A DNA stretch of 64,000 bases. Source: CAXMST01 sp038206985. GTDB taxonomy: Bacteria; Actinomycetota; Thermoleophilia; Solirubrobacterales; 70-9. Where the stretch lies: positions 11,717 to 75,716 of the forward strand of contig JBBRAH010000011.1 of the NCBI GenBank assembly GCA_038206985.1. The letters run 5' to 3'. Shown in pieces: positions 7,227 through 14,814 of the stretch. Position numbers and translations under genes: made by a program. Position 1 is the stretch's first letter, and every line of letters begins with the position of its first letter. The notes below the pieces were generated by a model. That model was not told the origin of the DNA, did no database searches, and saw nothing but the letters and a program-made list of their open reading frames with translations.

Positions 7227-8789
7227 ATGGGACTCGACTCCTTCAACCCGGCATCGGGAGAGCTGATCGGATCGGTGGAGACGATCGAACCTGCGGACGT
7301 CCAGGGGGTCGTTGACGACGTCGCCGAGGTGCAGCCGCTGTGGGGTGAGCTGTCGCTCGCCGACCGGGCCGGCTACATGGAGCGGGCTGCCGAGGTGCTG
7401 GCCGCCGAGGTCGAGGACGTCGCGCGCCTGCTTGCCGCTGAGCAGGGCAAGCCGATCACCGAGGCCTACACGATGGAGGTGGTGCCCACGATCGACGCGC
7501 TCGGCTGGATCGCCGAGGCCGGGCCGAGCATTCTCGACGACGACGAGATCAAGATGGGCGGCAGCCTCTTCCTCGCCAAGAAGGCGAAGTACAGCTACGA
7601 GCCGCTCGGTGTGGTCGGTGTGATCGCGCCCTGGAACTACCCCTGGTCGATCCCCTTCGGCGAGGTCGCGATCGCCCTGATGGCCGGCAACGGCGTGGTG
7701 CTCAAGCCGGCCAGCCTGACCCCGCTGCTCGGCGAGCGAATCCGTTCGATCTTCGAGAAGGCGGGGCTGCCCGAGGGACTGATCCGGGTGATTCACGGCG
7801 GCGGCGAGGTCGGCGCGGCGTTGGTCGAGTCGAGCGCGCGGAAGATCTTCTTCACCGGCTCGGTCGGGGTCGGCTACAGCGTCGGTGAGGAGTGCGCCAA
7901 GCGGATGAAAGGCGCGGTCCTGGAGCTCGGCGGCAAGGATCCCGCGATCGTCTGTGCCGACGCTGAGTTACCCAACGCCGTCAGCGGCATCGTCTGGGGC
8001 GGGTTCGCCAATTCGGGGCAGACCTGCTCGGGCATCGAACGCGTCTACGTGCTCGAGGATGTAGCCGAGGAGTTCCTCGCCCGGCTCGTGCACGAGACCG
8101 AGCGCCTGCAGCTCGGCGACCCGCAGAGCTGGGACGTCGAGATCGGGCCGATGGTCAGCCCGGATCAGTTCGAGCTGGTCAACGAGCTGGTCGACGATGC
8201 GATTGCGTCTGGCGCTGAGCGCCTCTGCGGCGGACCGCAGGAAGTCGATGGGTCGCCGGGCAGCTACATCGCGCCGACCGTGCTCTCCGGCGTGCGCCAA
8301 AGCATGCGGATCATGAAGGAGGAGATCTTCGGCCCGGTCCTGCCGGTGATCGTTGTCGCCAACGAGGAGGAGGCGATCGAGCTCGCCAACGAGTCCGACT
8401 TCGGGCTGGGCGCCTCGGTCTGGACGCGGGATCGGCGCAAGGGCGAGCGCATGGCCCGGAGGATCGAGTCGGGCATGGTCTGGATCAACGACCACTCCTA
8501 CAGCCACGCCGCCATCCAGACGCCCTGGGGCGGAGTCAAGGACTCCGGTCTGGGCCGCTCGCATTCGAAGTTCGGCTTCTACGAGTGCGTGGACATCAAG
8601 CTCGTCTCCTGGCAGGCGGCCCGCAGCCGTGATTTCTGGTGGCACCCGTATGACTCCACCCTGGGCGAGGCGATCCGCTCGAGCGCGGCCGTGCTCTACG
8701 GCTCCAACGGTGGCCGGGTCAAAGCACTGCGCGAGGGCGGCGGCTCACTGATCCGCACCGGTGCCCGAACCCTGCGCAAGGGCCGTTGA
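7227..8789 (+). CDS. NAD(P)-dependent aldehyde dehydrogenase
   Basis: A 520-residue member of the aldehyde dehydrogenase superfamily oxidizing an aldehyde to a carboxylate. Visible: the APWNYPWSIP region (134-143), the nucleotide-binding FFTGSVGVG (208-216), the general-base glutamate Glu233 in LELGGKDP and the catalytic Cys267 in NSGQTCSGIERV. EEIFGPVLPV and the GMVWINDHSYSHA stretch towards the C-terminus complete the family pattern. The substrate cannot be read from sequence. The C-terminal 50 residues past the domain are basic and extend the usual length slightly. It converges on the broken PRC-barrel gene. Confidence 0.93.
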   Translation: MGLDSFNPASGELIGSVETIEPADVQGVVDDVAEVQPLWGELSLADRAGYMERAAEVLAAEVEDVARLLAAEQGKPITEAYTMEVVPTIDALGWIAEAGPSILDDDEIKMGGSLFLAKKAKYSYEPLGVVGVIAPWNYPWSIPFGEVAIALMAGNGVVLKPASLTPLLGERIRSIFEKAGLPEGLIRVIHGGGEVGAALVESSARKIFFTGSVGVGYSVGEECAKRMKGAVLELGGKDPAIVCADAELPNAVSGIVWGGFANSGQTCSGIERVYVLEDVAEEFLARLVHETERLQLGDPQSWDVEIGPMVSPDQFELVNELVDDAIASGAERLCGGPQEVDGSPGSYIAPTVLSGVRQSMRIMKEEIFGPVLPVIVVANEEEAIELANESDFGLGASVWTRDRRKGERMARRIESGMVWINDHSYSHAAIQTPWGGVKDSGLGRSHSKFGFYECVDIKLVSWQAARSRDFWWHPYDSTLGEAIRSSAAVLYGSNGGRVKALREGGGSLIRTGARTLRKGR

Positions 8790-8809
8790 GCCCGCTCAGC
8801 GCGGCGGGC
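8790..8809. terminator. bidirectional terminator-like hairpin
   Basis: GCCCGC (8790-8795) pairs with GCGGGC (8804-8809) over an 8-base loop, between the convergent aldehyde dehydrogenase and PRC-barrel stops. No T-run. Confidence 0.4.
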
Positions 8810-9059
8810 CGAGTTCGGATCCGGCGACGCTGAGGACTACGCCGCGCTCGCGCAGCGAGGCGATCTGCTCCTCGTCGGCGTAGAGCCGGCCCTTTAGCAC
8901 CCCGCCGCGCAGGTTGAGGCCCTAGAAGATGTCGAGGCTGTCGTTGGCGACGACCTCGTCGACCGTGCCGACCTCGGCCCCGGTGCTGTCAAAGACGGGC
9001 AGCCCCGCCTCGACCGCGAGGTAGGCGATCGGGCTGCCGAGATCAGCGGGAATGGCCAT
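8796..9059 (-). pseudogene. PRC-barrel-like small protein gene interrupted by an in-frame TAG
   Basis: Reading from the ATG at 9059, codons 1-45 give MAIPADLGSPIAYLAVEAGL and continue through a PRC-barrel-like strand pair (VFDSTGAEVGTVDEVVAND) to SLDIF. Then comes TAG (8924-8922), followed in the same frame by GLNLRGGVLKGRLYADEEQI and on to LSVAGSELGPPR and a TGA at 8798-8796. The second half keeps family character (basic ring, then DEEQIASLRERGV), so the amber codon splits one ancestral protein of about 87 residues. A single base change (for example GAG to TAG) or a sequencing error explains it; readthrough cannot be excluded. A TACGGT box 7 bases before the ATG shows an intact promoter. Confidence 0.75.
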
Positions 9060-9066
9060 CAGTGCC

Positions 9067-9072
9067 ACCGTA
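9067..9072 (-). promoter_or_regulatory. -10 box of PRC-barrel gene (leaderless type)
   Basis: TACGGT on the minus strand, 7 bases before the ATG at 9059. Confidence 0.5.
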
Positions 9073-9171
9073 GCGCCCCAGCGCGAGCATCGGCCTGCCA
9101 ATCGCAACCTTGCAGTAGCCGTGCAGTCCGGCCGTGAGGTCCGGTGAGCGTGTCGATTCGCGCAAAGACAC

Positions 9172-9201
9172 ACGGTCGCTTCACTGCGAATAGCCGACCG
9201 T
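9172..9201. other. inverted repeat downstream of Nudix gene
   Basis: ACGGTCG (9172-9178) and CGACCGT (9195-9201) are perfect arms around a 16-base spacer, in the gap between the Nudix stop and the PRC-barrel start. It could be a weak terminator for the Nudix transcript or a binding site. Confidence 0.3.
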
Positions 9202-9243
9202 ATAGGTCAGTAGATCGTCTCAGAGTTCGCGGGTCAGCCGGTG

Positions 9244-9753
9244 TCAGGCTCGGCGGCGCAGGTCGGCCAGGGCCAGTTGCTCGCCGTGGAAGGCCGGCTG
9301 GGGGAACTCGGCCAGCGGAAACCAGCGCGCCTGACGCGACTCGTCCGAGATCTGCCACTCGCCGCCGGGGACCTCGTGGCAGTGGTAGGCGACATCGAAG
9401 ATCGGTTGGGCCTCGGGGCCGGTGCCGTAGGTCGAGGCGTAGATCCCGATCAGCCCGAGGACCTCGATCTCGAGGCCGGTCTCCTCGCGGACCTCGCGGG
9501 CGATCGCCCCGGGCCCGCCCTCGCCCGGCTCGACGAAGCCGCCCGGCATGTTCCATTTGCCCTTCTCGGGCTCCTGATTCCGCTCGAGCGCCAGGAAGGA
9601 GCCGTCCCGGTCGATCCAGGCCTGCACGGTGGGCGTCGGATTCTCGTAGTGGACGAAGCCGCAATTCGGACATGTCGGGCGGTCGGGATCGGGCGGCTCG
9701 GAGGGCCGCAGTTCGAGCTCCGTGGCGCAGCGCGGGCAGTAGGTGATCTCCAT
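9244..9753 (-). CDS. Nudix hydrolase with N-terminal zinc ribbon
   Basis: A 169-residue protein. Residues 6-31 hold two CxxC pairs (Cys6, Cys9, Cys28, Cys31) forming a zinc ribbon, as in NudC-like and ADP-ribose pyrophosphatase-like Nudix proteins. The Nudix box is perfect: GGFVEPGEGGPGAIAREVRE followed by ETGLEI, with the metal-binding REVREE core. It hydrolyses a nucleoside diphosphate linked to another group; the substrate is not predictable from this alone. The ATG at 9753 has a TAGGTT box 6 bases upstream. It is 28 bases downstream of the M74 peptidase gene on the same strand. Confidence 0.92.
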   Translation of the reverse strand: MEITYCPRCATELELRPSEPPDPDRPTCPNCGFVHYENPTPTVQAWIDRDGSFLALERNQEPEKGKWNMPGGFVEPGEGGPGAIAREVREETGLEIEVLGLIGIYASTYGTGPEAQPIFDVAYHCHEVPGGEWQISDESRQARWFPLAEFPQPAFHGEQLALADLRRRA

Positions 9754-9759
9754 TGGGGG

Positions 9760-9765
9760 AACCTA
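9760..9765 (-). promoter_or_regulatory. -10 box of Nudix gene (leaderless type)
   Basis: TAGGTT on the minus strand, 6 bases before the ATG at 9753. It lies between the M74 stop and the Nudix start, so the Nudix gene has its own promoter. Confidence 0.55.
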
Positions 9766-9781
9766 CCCGCCGGCCGGCCCC

Positions 9782-10573
9782 TCAGTCGCCAGGCAGCCGC
9801 GCGTGCAGGTGGTTGTCGTGGTTGGCCAGCGGCACGACCACACCGGTCGGGCCCTCCAGCGGCAGGCTCGGGCCCACGAAGACCTTCTCGGCTCCGGCCG
9901 CGACGAAGCGATCGACCAGATCCTGCGCGAGCCTGACGTCCACCTGCGAGGGTCGGTTCGGCGGGCGCACACGCCGATCCGTGCGCGGGTAGTAGACGTC
10001 GATGTCGAGGCCGTTCTGGTGGGAGGCGTGGCCGATCGAGCCGAACTGCGGTCCGAAGTCGCCGCCCTCGGGGCGGCTCAGATCGCCGATCGCGACGCGC
10101 GGAGCGCGGGGATGGGCCGCGGAGAATCCGCGCATCACCCGCAGCGTCTCGCGAACCAGGCGGTCGGTCCCCCAACGACGCCACTCGCGGCTCGGCCGGC
10201 GCTTGAGGATCGGGTCCCAACTGACCCAGGCGCGGCCCTCCGCGGGCAGCAGCACTCCGTCTTTCAGGGAGCCGGCGGCCGGGTCGCCCAGCGCGGCGGA
10301 CCGGTGCCACTCGATCGGTCGCTCCGATGCCCCTCGTCCGGGACGGGCGGCGGGCTTGTCCCGACGGACGGCCCCGCGCCGAGCCGGCTCCGCACCGCTG
10401 CCGCCGTCACCCGCCGCATCCGTGAGTGGCTGGGGCGACTCCTCCGTACCCCGGTCCAGCCCTGTGGCCGCGCCCGCCAACCCACAGGCCAGGGCGATGC
10501 CGGCGAGAGCCGGTAGATAGAGGCGGCGCCTCCTGCGTTGCCGCGGGGTCATGGGATCGAAGCTAAGGCCCAT
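9782..10573 (-). CDS. penicillin-insensitive murein endopeptidase-like protein (MepA/M74 type), secreted or membrane-anchored
   Basis: A 263-residue protein with a basic N-terminus and a hydrophobic segment (about 18-38), consistent with export. Residues 163-193 read IGDLSRPEGGDFGP, then GHASHQNGLDIDVYYPR, and residues 251-258 read NHDNHLHA. This is the LAS-type zinc site of MepA: by spacing, His185, Asp192 and His257 are the likely ligands. Such enzymes cut D-Ala-mDAP crosslinks in peptidoglycan. The start at 10573 has a TAGGGC box 7 bases upstream; an internal ATG at 10552 is the alternative. A 50-residue disordered linker separates anchor and domain. Confidence 0.85.
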   Translation of the reverse strand: MGLSFDPMTPRQRRRRRLYLPALAGIALACGLAGAATGLDRGTEESPQPLTDAAGDGGSGAEPARRGAVRRDKPAARPGRGASERPIEWHRSAALGDPAAGSLKDGVLLPAEGRAWVSWDPILKRRPSREWRRWGTDRLVRETLRVMRGFSAAHPRAPRVAIGDLSRPEGGDFGPQFGSIGHASHQNGLDIDVYYPRTDRRVRPPNRPSQVDVRLAQDLVDRFVAAGAEKVFVGPSLPLEGPTGVVVPLANHDNHLHARLPGD

Positions 10574-10643
10574 CGCTTAAGCCCTACGAAACAGCTCGCG
10601 CCAGCGGTCCATCGGCGCCTTCCGGATGCCGCTGCCACCCAGG

Positions 10644-10649
10644 TAGAGT
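10644..10649 (+). promoter_or_regulatory. -10 box upstream of GT-C-like gene
   Basis: TAGAGT. If used, transcription would begin near 10656, which is inside the longest reading frame of the gene downstream and complicates its start. Confidence 0.4.
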
Positions 10650-12225
10650 GCGGGCCGTTCGGGATGTACGACAGTCGCGATGGTGCGGCGCCGACCCGAG
10701 AAAGAGGTCTGGGTTCGATGTTGAGGGGCACACGGCGGAGGCGCTGAGCGCAAGCCCGACCCGACGGCATTTGGCGCTCGCCGTAGGCGGGCTGCTCCTC
10801 CTTGCCGTCCTCGCGGTTGTTCTGCGGGGCCCGTTGTATCCCGGTGGCGATGCGCTCTCGGCGCTCGGCTGGGGCGACGAGATCCTCGCCGGGAACCGGC
10901 CCAACTTCGACGTCTGGGCACCGGCCAAGCACCCGCTGACCATCGCCGTCGGCGCCTTCGCGTCGCTCTTCGGCCCAAGCACCGCCATCACGCTGCTCAT
11001 CGCGTTCTCACTTGCCTCGTTCGGGCTGCTCGGCTACGCTGCCTATCGCTTCGCTCGCCTGCTCGGCGGCCCGCTCGCCGGCGGCGTCGCCGCACTGGTC
11101 CTGCTCACCCGTCCCGGGGTGATTGAGCTGCTGGCTACCGGCCAGAAGGACCTCCCCTTTGCCGCCCTCACGCTGTTGGCGGCGACGCTCTTCGCGGAGG
11201 GACCAAGGCGCAACTGGCTGCGGGCGCTGGTCCTGCTTGCAATTGCGGGCCTGATCCGACCCGAGGCCTGGCTGCTCAGCGCGTTGCTCGCGGCCTGGGT
11301 CGCGATTCGCGGCGAGCCGGGCCGTCGGGTGGCCGCAATCGCACTGGCGGCCTCTGCGCCGCTCGGCTGGGCGCTCACCGACCTCGCACTGACCGGCAAC
11401 CCGCTGCACACGTTCCTCGAGCGCAGGACGCGCGGCGACGGCGTCCGCACCGATCTGATCGAGTCGGGTGAGTCCGTGCTCGTCGACCCTTCCCCGTTGG
11501 ACCGGTTCGCGAACGCGATCGAGATCGGAATCCTCCGCACGCTCACGGTGGGTGTCGCGATCGGCGGCCTGCTCGCATTTGCGATCGTCGCCTGGCAGGC
11601 CCGGCGAGCGCCCCGGGGCGAACGCTGGGGATCCGTCCACGCGCCATTGGGCTGGGTTGCGGCGGGCGCCATGCTGGCCACGGGGGTCGGGGCCGTTGCG
11701 GCGTTCTCGCTCCTCAACACCCCGGTTGCGGGCCGGTTCCTGCTCGTGCCAGCCTCGGTCCTGGTGGTTGCCTGGGCAGCCCTGATCTGGGTCGGCGGCG
11801 AGCAATCGACCGGGCCGCGGTTGCGCGCCCTGGCCCTGGCCGGGCTCCTCGCCGGTGTGATCACCCTCGCGCTCGCGATCCCCGACAACCTCGACGACAT
11901 CAACGAGACCACCGACGAGAGCGAACTCTTCGCCGGCGTCTACGACGGCGCGGTTGACCTCGCCGCGATGGACGTCGTTGCGGATGAGGTGGCGCGCTGC
12001 GACGGGCTGGCCATCGGGCCTCCGGACCTGCTCGTCGCGGCGGCCAGAGTGCAGATCGCGATGGAACTCGGCGTGACCATGCGCGAGATTCCCGTGCGCC
12101 AGCTCGACAGGGCTCCCCCCGGCGCGGCGGTGTTCAGGGCAGATGGCGGAGCGGGCCCTGGCCCGCCCGGGGACGCAGAGCCGCTTGCCGCATTCGGGGG
12201 CTGGAGCTTCTACGGCTGCGAGTAG
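10648..12225 (+). CDS. polytopic membrane protein, GT-C glycosyltransferase-like
   Basis: A protein of up to 525 residues with roughly ten hydrophobic helices from about residue 42 to 410. The first exoplasmic loop has GDALSALGWGDEILAGNRPN followed by FDVWAPAKHPL, resembling the acidic first loop of GT-C glycosyltransferases that use polyprenyl-linked sugars. The C-terminal 110 residues are soluble. The start is uncertain: the only early start in frame is GTG at 10648, which overlaps a TAGAGT box, and the next is TTG at 10771. A 27-codon frame at 10664-10747 ends just inside the coding region and could be a leader peptide. No substrate can be inferred. Confidence 0.7.
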   Translation: MRAVRDVRQSRWCGADPRKRSGFDVEGHTAEALSASPTRRHLALAVGGLLLLAVLAVVLRGPLYPGGDALSALGWGDEILAGNRPNFDVWAPAKHPLTIAVGAFASLFGPSTAITLLIAFSLASFGLLGYAAYRFARLLGGPLAGGVAALVLLTRPGVIELLATGQKDLPFAALTLLAATLFAEGPRRNWLRALVLLAIAGLIRPEAWLLSALLAAWVAIRGEPGRRVAAIALAASAPLGWALTDLALTGNPLHTFLERRTRGDGVRTDLIESGESVLVDPSPLDRFANAIEIGILRTLTVGVAIGGLLAFAIVAWQARRAPRGERWGSVHAPLGWVAAGAMLATGVGAVAAFSLLNTPVAGRFLLVPASVLVVAWAALIWVGGEQSTGPRLRALALAGLLAGVITLALAIPDNLDDINETTDESELFAGVYDGAVDLAAMDVVADEVARCDGLAIGPPDLLVAAARVQIAMELGVTMREIPVRQLDRAPPGAAVFRADGGAGPGPPGDAEPLAAFGGWSFYGCE

Positions 12226-12336
12226 GGCCCGGCCTCGCCCTCAGGCTCCGGACCCGAGCTCGCCGGGCGGGGGACCGAAGCCGGGATTCGGCTGGCTCTT
12301 TGCCCAGGGTGAGGGGTCCGATGGGACACCCCCCGC

Positions 12337-12342
12337 TAGCGT
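12337..12342 (+). promoter_or_regulatory. -10 box of ccmA operon (leaderless type)
   Basis: TAGCGT, 7 bases before the GTG at 12350. It appears to be the promoter for the ccmA-ccmB-ccmC-ccmD-hemA-hemC run. Confidence 0.6.
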
Positions 12343-12349
12343 TTTCGGG

Positions 12350-13099
12350 GTGGCGGCCCACCCGACAGCCTCAGATGCGGCGGTTGCGGTTCGCACCGAG
12401 CGCCTGTATCGCGCCTATGGCGACAGCTGGGCGCTTGAGGACGTCGCGCTGAGCCTGCCCGCCGGGGAGACCCTGGCGCTGATCGGCTCCAACGGCGCCG
12501 GCAAATCAACCCTGCTTCGAATCCTCGCCTCGCTCCTGCGGGCGACCGAGGGCGAGGTCGCGGTGCTCGGCTGCGAGTTGCCGCGGGAGGCCTGGAGGCT
12601 GCGGGGCCGGATCGGCTACCTCGGCCACCAGGCCCTGTTGTACCGGGACCTGAGCGCTGCGGAGAACCTCCGCTTCCACGCCCGGCTCTTCGGACTCCCC
12701 GGCGATGGCGCGTCACGGATCGCCGAGCTACTCGAACGGGTCGAGCTCTCCCACCGGGCTTCCAGCCGGGTGGCGGAGATGTCGGCGGGGATGATCCAGC
12801 GTCTGGCGATCTGCCGGGCCGTCCTGCACGAGCCCGAGCTGCTGCTCCTCGACGAGCCGTTCGCCAACCTCGACCCCGAGGGGGTGCGCACGGTCGAGCC
12901 CCTGCTCGCCGCCGGTGAGGGCCGCAGTCGGGTGATCGTCAGCCACGACGTCGCCGGCGCCCTGGCGAGCTCCAACCGGGTGCTCGCGCTTACCCGCAGC
13001 GGGGCCGTCGCCTACCACGGCTCCTCCTCCGGGCTGGACGAAGACTCGGCGCGCGCGGTCTACTCCGACCGGGCGCGGGCGCGGGCGGGAGCGGCATGA
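12350..13099 (+). CDS. ccmA: ABC transporter ATP-binding protein, heme exporter CcmA-like
   Basis: A 249-residue ATPase: Walker A GSNGAGKST (46-54), Q-loop region YLGHQALLY, signature MSAGMIQRLAI in place of LSGGQ, Walker B LLLLDEPFANLD and a switch histidine in VSHDVAG. Its stop overlaps the ATG of ccmB, which identifies it as the energy subunit of the cytochrome c maturation heme-export complex (CcmABCD), delivering heme across the membrane for c-type cytochromes. The GTG start is chosen because a -10 box lies 7 bases upstream; the longer frame upstream runs back into the previous gene and is low complexity. Confidence 0.88.
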   Translation: MAAHPTASDAAVAVRTERLYRAYGDSWALEDVALSLPAGETLALIGSNGAGKSTLLRILASLLRATEGEVAVLGCELPREAWRLRGRIGYLGHQALLYRDLSAAENLRFHARLFGLPGDGASRIAELLERVELSHRASSRVAEMSAGMIQRLAICRAVLHEPELLLLDEPFANLDPEGVRTVEPLLAAGEGRSRVIVSHDVAGALASSNRVLALTRSGAVAYHGSSSGLDEDSARAVYSDRARARAGAA

Positions 13100-13782
13100 A
13101 GGGCCCGGGCACCTTCCGCGTGGCCGCGGTGATCCTCGCCAAGGACCTGCGGGTCGAGCTGCGCACCCTGGAGTCGGTGCCGGCGATGATCATCTTTTCG
13201 ACCACGATTTACGTGATCTTCCGCTTCGCCCTCGACCGCACCAGCCTCGAGGGTGGGCTCGCCGCCGGCGTGTTGCTGGTCACGATCCTCTTCGCGGCGC
13301 TACTCGCGATCAACCGCGTGTTCGTCGCCGAGCGCGAGCAGGGGGGCTTCGAGGCGATCCGCCTTGCCCCGGTGGACGGTACGGCGCTGTTGATCGCCAA
13401 GGCCGCGGCCCTCGTCATCTACCTGGCGATCCTCGAACTGGTGGCGCTGCCCATCTTCGGGCTCTTCTTCCTCGACAGCGCGGCCGCCTTCTGGCCCCTG
13501 ATCCCCGTGCTGCTTTTGGTCAACCTCGGCCTCGCGGTGACCGGTGCCCTGATCTCCTCGATGGCGACCAACTCGCGGGCCCGCGACCTGCTCGCGCCGC
13601 TCATCCTGCTGCCGCTGATCGTGCCCCTGATGATCGCCGGAGCGGGAGCGGCCGAGCCGCTCTTCGCTGCCGGTGGGCCTTCATACGACGATTACGGGCA
13701 GTGGCTGGGCATCCTGGCTTTGTACGATTCGATCTTCGTGCTGATCGGGTACGCCGTCTTCGACTTCCTTCTCGAGGACTGA
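13096..13782 (+). CDS. ccmB: heme exporter membrane protein CcmB
   Basis: A 228-residue protein with six hydrophobic helices. The N-terminal KDLRVELRTLESVPAMIIFS and the loop VAEREQGGFEAIRLAPVDGT are typical of CcmB permeases. It is the membrane subunit that pairs with CcmA. The ATG overlaps the ccmA stop (ATGA), so the two are translationally coupled. The length is close to the usual 220. Confidence 0.92.
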   Translation: MKGPGTFRVAAVILAKDLRVELRTLESVPAMIIFSTTIYVIFRFALDRTSLEGGLAAGVLLVTILFAALLAINRVFVAEREQGGFEAIRLAPVDGTALLIAKAAALVIYLAILELVALPIFGLFFLDSAAAFWPLIPVLLLVNLGLAVTGALISSMATNSRARDLLAPLILLPLIVPLMIAGAGAAEPLFAAGGPSYDDYGQWLGILALYDSIFVLIGYAVFDFLLED

Positions 13783-13830
13783 TGGGCGACCCGCTACGGC
13801 AACCATGCCGACCGCAGCCATGACCACTCC

Positions 13831-14571
13831 ATGAGATCGATCCGAGACAACAGCGTCCGCAACATCGCGATCCTCACTGCCCTCCTGTTGGGGGTGGCGC
13901 TCGCGCTGGTCTTCTTCTACGCCCCCGAGGACGCCGACCAGGGCTTCATCCAGAAGATCTTCTATCTGCACGTGCCCCTGGCGATCATCGCGCTCGGCGG
14001 CTTCATCGTTGGCGGCATCCACGCGATCCAGCATCTGCGAACCGGCGATCCCAAGCACGACGCCCGCTCCTACGTCGCGATCCACATGTCGGTGATCTTC
14101 GGCGTCGCGGTGCTGCTCACCGGTGCGGTCTGGGCCAAGGGCTCGTGGGGAATCTGGTGGGAGTGGCGCGAGCCGACCCTGGTCAGCTTCCTGATCGTCT
14201 TCCTGCTGTATGCGACCTACTACCCGCTGCGCTACGCGATCGAGGATCGGGAGCGCCAGGCGCGCTACGCCTCGGTCTTCGCCGTCACCGCCGGCGCCTT
14301 CGTCCCACTCAACTTCATGGCCGTGCGTGCCGCCGAGTCGTTCATCCACCCGCGGACATTCGGCACCGTTGACGGTGGCCTGCCGCCGAAGATGTGGTTG
14401 ACGTTTCTCGTCTGTATGGCTGCCTTCGCGCTGCTCTGGTACGCGCTGGTCCGCTTCGAGCTGACCGCCAAGCGCACCCGCGGGCAGCTCTCGCGCCTGC
14501 GCCGGGCTCTCGATGGCGGTCCGCCCGCTCCGGGATCCGGTTCGCGGATCGCGCCCGAGGGAGCGCGCTGA
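13831..14571 (+). CDS. ccmC: heme exporter protein CcmC
   Basis: A 246-residue protein with six transmembrane helices. The tryptophan-rich segment KGSWGIWWEWREPTLVS (about 108-124) is the heme-handling WWD-type motif of CcmC, and conserved histidines lie in FYLHVPLAI (about 48) and ESFIHPRTFG (about 172). CcmC loads heme onto CcmE for cytochrome c maturation. No ccmE, ccmF or ccmH is present in this window. The C-terminal 35 residues beyond the last helix are Pro/Gly-rich. Gap to ccmB 48 bases; gap to ccmD 3 bases. Confidence 0.92.
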   Translation: MRSIRDNSVRNIAILTALLLGVALALVFFYAPEDADQGFIQKIFYLHVPLAIIALGGFIVGGIHAIQHLRTGDPKHDARSYVAIHMSVIFGVAVLLTGAVWAKGSWGIWWEWREPTLVSFLIVFLLYATYYPLRYAIEDRERQARYASVFAVTAGAFVPLNFMAVRAAESFIHPRTFGTVDGGLPPKMWLTFLVCMAAFALLWYALVRFELTAKRTRGQLSRLRRALDGGPPAPGSGSRIAPEGAR

Positions 14572-14574
14572 GCG

Positions 14575-14814
14575 ATGTCGGTGCTGCTCGCCTCGCCCGC
14601 CCTGCCTCTTGCCGCGAACGGCGGCTACGTGGCCGCGGCCTACCTGATCTTCGTTGTGCTGCTCGTCATCTACGTGGCGATCATGGCGGTCCGCCTGAAC
14701 ACCCTCTCGCGGGATATCGGTGAGCTCGCCGAGCTGGCCGAGCGCCGCAAGGCGGAGCGCGACACCGCGGCATCTGAGCCGACACCGGGCGAGAAGCAGG
14801 AGACGCCCGCGTGA
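14575..14814 (+). CDS. ccmD: CcmD-like small membrane protein
   Basis: A 79-residue protein: one transmembrane helix (about 18-42, GYVAAAYLIFVVLLVIYVAI) followed by a charged helical tail (LAELAERRKAERD). The order ccmC-small one-helix protein-hemA and its size fit CcmD, which stabilizes the CcmABC complex. Its stop overlaps the GTG of hemA by 4 bases (GTGA). Confidence 0.8.
   Translation: MSVLLASPALPLAANGGYVAAAYLIFVVLLVIYVAIMAVRLNTLSRDIGELAELAERRKAERDTAASEPTPGEKQETPA

Noticed and set aside
5762..7246. 494-codon minus-strand frame opposite rarA
   Set aside because: Antisense shadow of rarA, whose Walker and C-terminal motifs are complete.
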